Source: Sva-07 sp963698435
GTDB taxonomy: Bacteria > Actinomycetota > Acidimicrobiia > Acidimicrobiales > Ilumatobacteraceae
Length of the DNA stretch: 64,000 bases
Reading direction: 5' to 3'
Assembly (NCBI GenBank): GCA_963698435.1
Contig: CAVOQV010000007.1
Span: 496,001-560,000, forward strand
The notes under the pieces are model-generated. The model did not search any database and was not told where the DNA came from. It saw only the letters and a list, made by a program, of their open reading frames with translations. Below are positions 61,805 to 64,000 of the stretch, piece after piece. Each line of letters starts with the position of its first letter. Within the stretch, counting starts at the first letter, position 1. The position numbers and the translations under genes were made by a program.

Positions 61805-62752
61805 TCAGAAGGTGTCACCTTCGTCGAAGCCGACCAGCCGGATCTCACTGCGCAGCCGGAAGCCACTCGTGGCCTCGACCCGCTCGCGTACGTACGTCAT
61901 CAACGCAAGCACGTCGTCGGCTCGCCCTCCGTCGTCGGCCTGAATGAAGTTGGCGTGCTTGTCGGACACCATGGCAGTCCCGAGGCGGCGGCCGCGCAAG
62001 CCGGCGCCGTCGATCAGTGCACCGGCGCTCACCTCCCCCGGGACGGGGTTGACGAACACCGAGCCGGCGTTCTGCCCACCGGGTTGGTTGGCCCGTCGCC
62101 AGGCGACGATCTCGCCGATCAGTCGGGTCGACTCGTCGACGTCGCCGTGCTGCAGCTGCAACACGGCGTCCAACACCACGTGCTGGTCAGCGAGCGCACT
62201 CGACCGGAAGCCGAGTCCGAGCTCGCCGACCGCCAGCGTGCGCTCGGCACCGTCGCACAGGTCGAAGATCGTCACCTCCGCCAGCGAGGCCGCCATGTCG
62301 GAACCATGGCCGCCCGCGTTCATGCGCACGGCGCCGCCGATGGAACCAGGGACCCCGACCGCCCATTCGAAGCCGCTCAGACCCGACGCAGCCGTCTTGC
62401 GGGCGAGCACCGGAAGCGCCACCCCCGCCGAGGCCCTCACGCTCGCGGAGGGCCCCTCGATGTCGATCGTGGCATCCAGATCTCCGAGCCCGATCGCGAC
62501 CCCAGGGAACCCGGCATCGGCCACGAGCAGATTCGAGCCACGGCCGACGACGAGCACGGGGAGTCCGGATGCGCTCGCCGCGTCGGCAACCGCAGCAAGT
62601 TGACCTCGGTCGGTGATGCGGACGAACACCGCCGCCGATCCGCCGACTCGGTAGGTCGTCATGGGCCCCAGGGCGACGTCGCGCTCCACGGCATCGCCGA
62701 GCTCGACCAGGTGGCGGAGCGCTGTCTCGATGGCGTCAACGTCGGCGGACAT
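61805..62752 (-). CDS. murB: UDP-N-acetylenolpyruvylglucosamine reductase
   Basis: 315-residue FAD enzyme making UDP-MurNAc. The FAD-binding part shows TTYRVGGSAAVFV and VVGRGSNLLV, then the NAGGHGSDMA segment; the catalytic Ser lies in NAGSVFVNPVPGEVSAG and the Glu in RLRSEIRLVG near the end. The ATG at 62752 overlaps the end of murC by 17 bases. Gene order murC-murB-ftsQ-ftsZ is the usual end of the division and wall cluster. Confidence 0.95.
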   Translation of the reverse strand: MSADVDAIETALRHLVELGDAVERDVALGPMTTYRVGGSAAVFVRITDRGQLAAVADAASASGLPVLVVGRGSNLLVADAGFPGVAIGLGDLDATIDIEGPSASVRASAGVALPVLARKTAASGLSGFEWAVGVPGSIGGAVRMNAGGHGSDMAASLAEVTIFDLCDGAERTLAVGELGLGFRSSALADQHVVLDAVLQLQHGDVDESTRLIGEIVAWRRANQPGGQNAGSVFVNPVPGEVSAGALIDGAGLRGRRLGTAMVSDKHANFIQADDGGRADDVLALMTYVRERVEATSGFRLRSEIRLVGFDEGDTF

Positions 62753-64000
62753 CGAGGACCTCTGACGGAAGAGTGGCGATGTCGCCGCACCCCATCGAGA
62801 TGCAGACATCGCCGTCGCGGAGCTCGCCGGCGAGAAACGAGACGAGATCGTCGCGTCGCGGGAGCCAGACGACCCGACGCGTGGGATCGGCTTCGGTGAC
62901 GGCATTCACGATCAGCTTGCCCGTCACCCCTGGGATCGGCACCGTGCCCGACGCATAGATGTCGGTCAGCACGACAAGATCGGCGCCGGTGAAGGCGAGC
63001 CCGTACTCCGCCCACATCTCCTGGATCCGGTGGTATCGGTTCGGCTGGAAGACGGCGACGACGCGTCGCCACGCGTCGCCGCTGTCGCGTGCCGCCCGGA
63101 TCACGGCGTCGATCTCCGAGGGCAGGTGTGCGTAGTCGTCGACGAGGGTTGCGCCCCGGTCGACACCGCGAACGTCGAACCGGCGAGCCACTCCCCCGAA
63201 GCGAGCGAGCGCGGCTGCGATGTCGTCGAACGACGCCCCGACGCTGAGTGCCATCGCCGCCGCTCCGGTGGCGTTGACCACGTTGTGGATCCCTCGAAGC
63301 GGCAACACGATCTCGCCGAGACGTTCCGTCGGCCCGTCGTCAGAGCGGCGCACCAGGTCGAACCGAAACGAGCCCGACGTCGCACGAACGTCGACGGCTC
63401 GGACATCGCACTCAGCTCCGAGCCCATACGTGCACCCACCGTGACGCCTCGAGAGTTCGGCACCGATCGGATCGTCGCCGCAGATCACCTTGGGCCCCAC
63501 GATCTGCCCGAGGAAAGCGTCGAAACTGTCGACGATGCCGCCGAACGAACCGTAGTGGTCCAGATGATCGGCCTCGACGTTGGTCAGAATCGCGCCGAAG
63601 AGCGGGAGCTCGAGATGCGTACCGTCGCTCTCGTCGGCCTCGACGACCAGCCAGTCGCCATGGGTCCACTGTGCCCCTGTGCCGAGATCGGTGACATCTC
63701 CGCCGATGATGAAGCTCGGCCGCATTCCTGCCTGAGCGAGGATCAGCATCAGCATCGACGTCGTCGTCGTCTTCCCGTGGGTGCCGGCGACGGCCAGCGA
63801 CCGCGCACGTGCGCAGATCGAGGCAAGCATCCCGGCTCTGCTCAAGACGGTGACATCGGTCGCTCGGGCCTCGTCGAGTTCGATGTTCTGCACCGGAATC
63901 GCCGTCGACGCGGTGACCGCGTCGACGCCGTGGACGAGCGCACGATCGTGCCCGATGTGCACGTCGACCCCTGCGGTGCGGACTCGCTCGAGAACCGGGT
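62736..64000 (-). CDS. murC: UDP-N-acetylmuramate--L-alanine ligase (N-terminus beyond the window)
   Basis: About 421 residues are present and the frame stays open to the window edge, so a small N-terminal part is missing. The ATP loop is AGTHGKTTTTSML; central-domain blocks are EADESDGTHLELP and NVEADHLDHYGSF; the C-terminal ligase domain includes VDDYAHLPSEIDAVI, FQPNRYHRI and LTDIYASGTVPIPGVTG. It adds L-alanine to UDP-MurNAc. A GTG at 63962 is internal: residues before it (VLERVRTAGVDVHIGH) continue the family match. Confidence 0.95.
   Translation of the reverse strand, partial: PVLERVRTAGVDVHIGHDRALVHGVDAVTASTAIPVQNIELDEARATDVTVLSRAGMLASICARARSLAVAGTHGKTTTTSMLMLILAQAGMRPSFIIGGDVTDLGTGAQWTHGDWLVVEADESDGTHLELPLFGAILTNVEADHLDHYGSFGGIVDSFDAFLGQIVGPKVICGDDPIGAELSRRHGGCTYGLGAECDVRAVDVRATSGSFRFDLVRRSDDGPTERLGEIVLPLRGIHNVVNATGAAAMALSVGASFDDIAAALARFGGVARRFDVRGVDRGATLVDDYAHLPSEIDAVIRAARDSGDAWRRVVAVFQPNRYHRIQEMWAEYGLAFTGADLVVLTDIYASGTVPIPGVTGKLIVNAVTEADPTRRVVWLPRRDDLVSFLAGELRDGDVCISMGCGDIATLPSEVLDVRRR

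Overview
The window reads as a chromosomal core segment of a high-GC actinobacterium, most likely of the Acidimicrobiia (Ilumatobacter-like). This is inferred from gene content and order, since no rRNA or tRNA gene is visible. Supporting genes are a mycothiol ligase (mshC), an F420 reductase, an InhA-type enoyl reductase, the proteasome activator Bpa, a phosphatidylinositol-mannoside cluster, a mycobacterium-like recombination/translocation/translation block, and a division cluster with SepF, DivIVA and FtsZ. I see no phage, IS element, CRISPR array or genomic island.

Layout. 0-1.7 kb: a broken small membrane protein and a glycogen/maltose-1-phosphate synthase. 1.9-6.1 kb: nadK-tlyA-(Lys/Ala-tailed protein)-HAD phosphatase, divergent from a DUF1015 gene. 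6.1-8.6 kb: a small Ssb-like protein, a Gfo/Idh/MocA oxidoreductase and a double-hotdog protein. 8.6-25.2 kb, nearly all on the minus strand: aspS-hisS, rel-apt-secF-secD-yajC-tgt-queA-ruvB-ruvA-ruvC, a peroxiredoxin, yebC, pdxT-pdxS. 25.2-31.6 kb: DUF3048 lipoprotein-htpX-lemA, pimA, and a GGDEF/EAL protein. 31.9-37.4 kb: a secreted protein, then patA-pgsA-membrane protein-HIT-thrS. 37.4-41.4 kb: plsC, mshC, F420 reductase, fabI and a damaged glyoxalase gene. 41.5-50.7 kb: DUF255 protein, nitroreductase, an unknown protein, dnaE1, bpa, a phosphodiesterase-like protein and an Rrf2 regulator. 50.8-64 kb: rluD-lspA-dksA-like-ileS-divIVA-sepF-yggS-pgeF-ftsZ-ftsQ-murB-murC, with murC cut by the window end.

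How the genes work together. The right end makes peptidoglycan precursors (MurC, MurB) and the division ring (FtsQ, FtsZ, SepF, DivIVA). thrS-HIT-pgsA-patA-pimA makes phosphatidylinositol and its mannosides. SecD/SecF/YajC drive export, RuvABC resolves recombination junctions, Tgt and QueA make tRNA queuosine, PdxS/PdxT make pyridoxal phosphate, and MshC plus a one-cysteine peroxiredoxin point to mycothiol-based redox control.

Main points for a second look: (1) a palindromic repeat with an exact 61-bp period occurs in two intergenic regions 29 kb apart; (2) at least five genes, and probably six, are broken by what looks like a single-base shift, four of them between 23.5 and 31 kb, so sequencing error must be separated from real decay; (3) many start codons sit 6-9 nt behind a TANNNT -10 hexamer, indicating widespread leaderless mRNAs, and twice the hexamer overlaps the upstream TAG stop; (4) a DksA-like protein has lost all four zinc cysteines and carries a histone-H1-like tail; (5) stacked hairpins fill the ftsQ-ftsZ gap. 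I found no clearly new multi-gene system; the 61-bp repeat family is the strongest unexplained signal.
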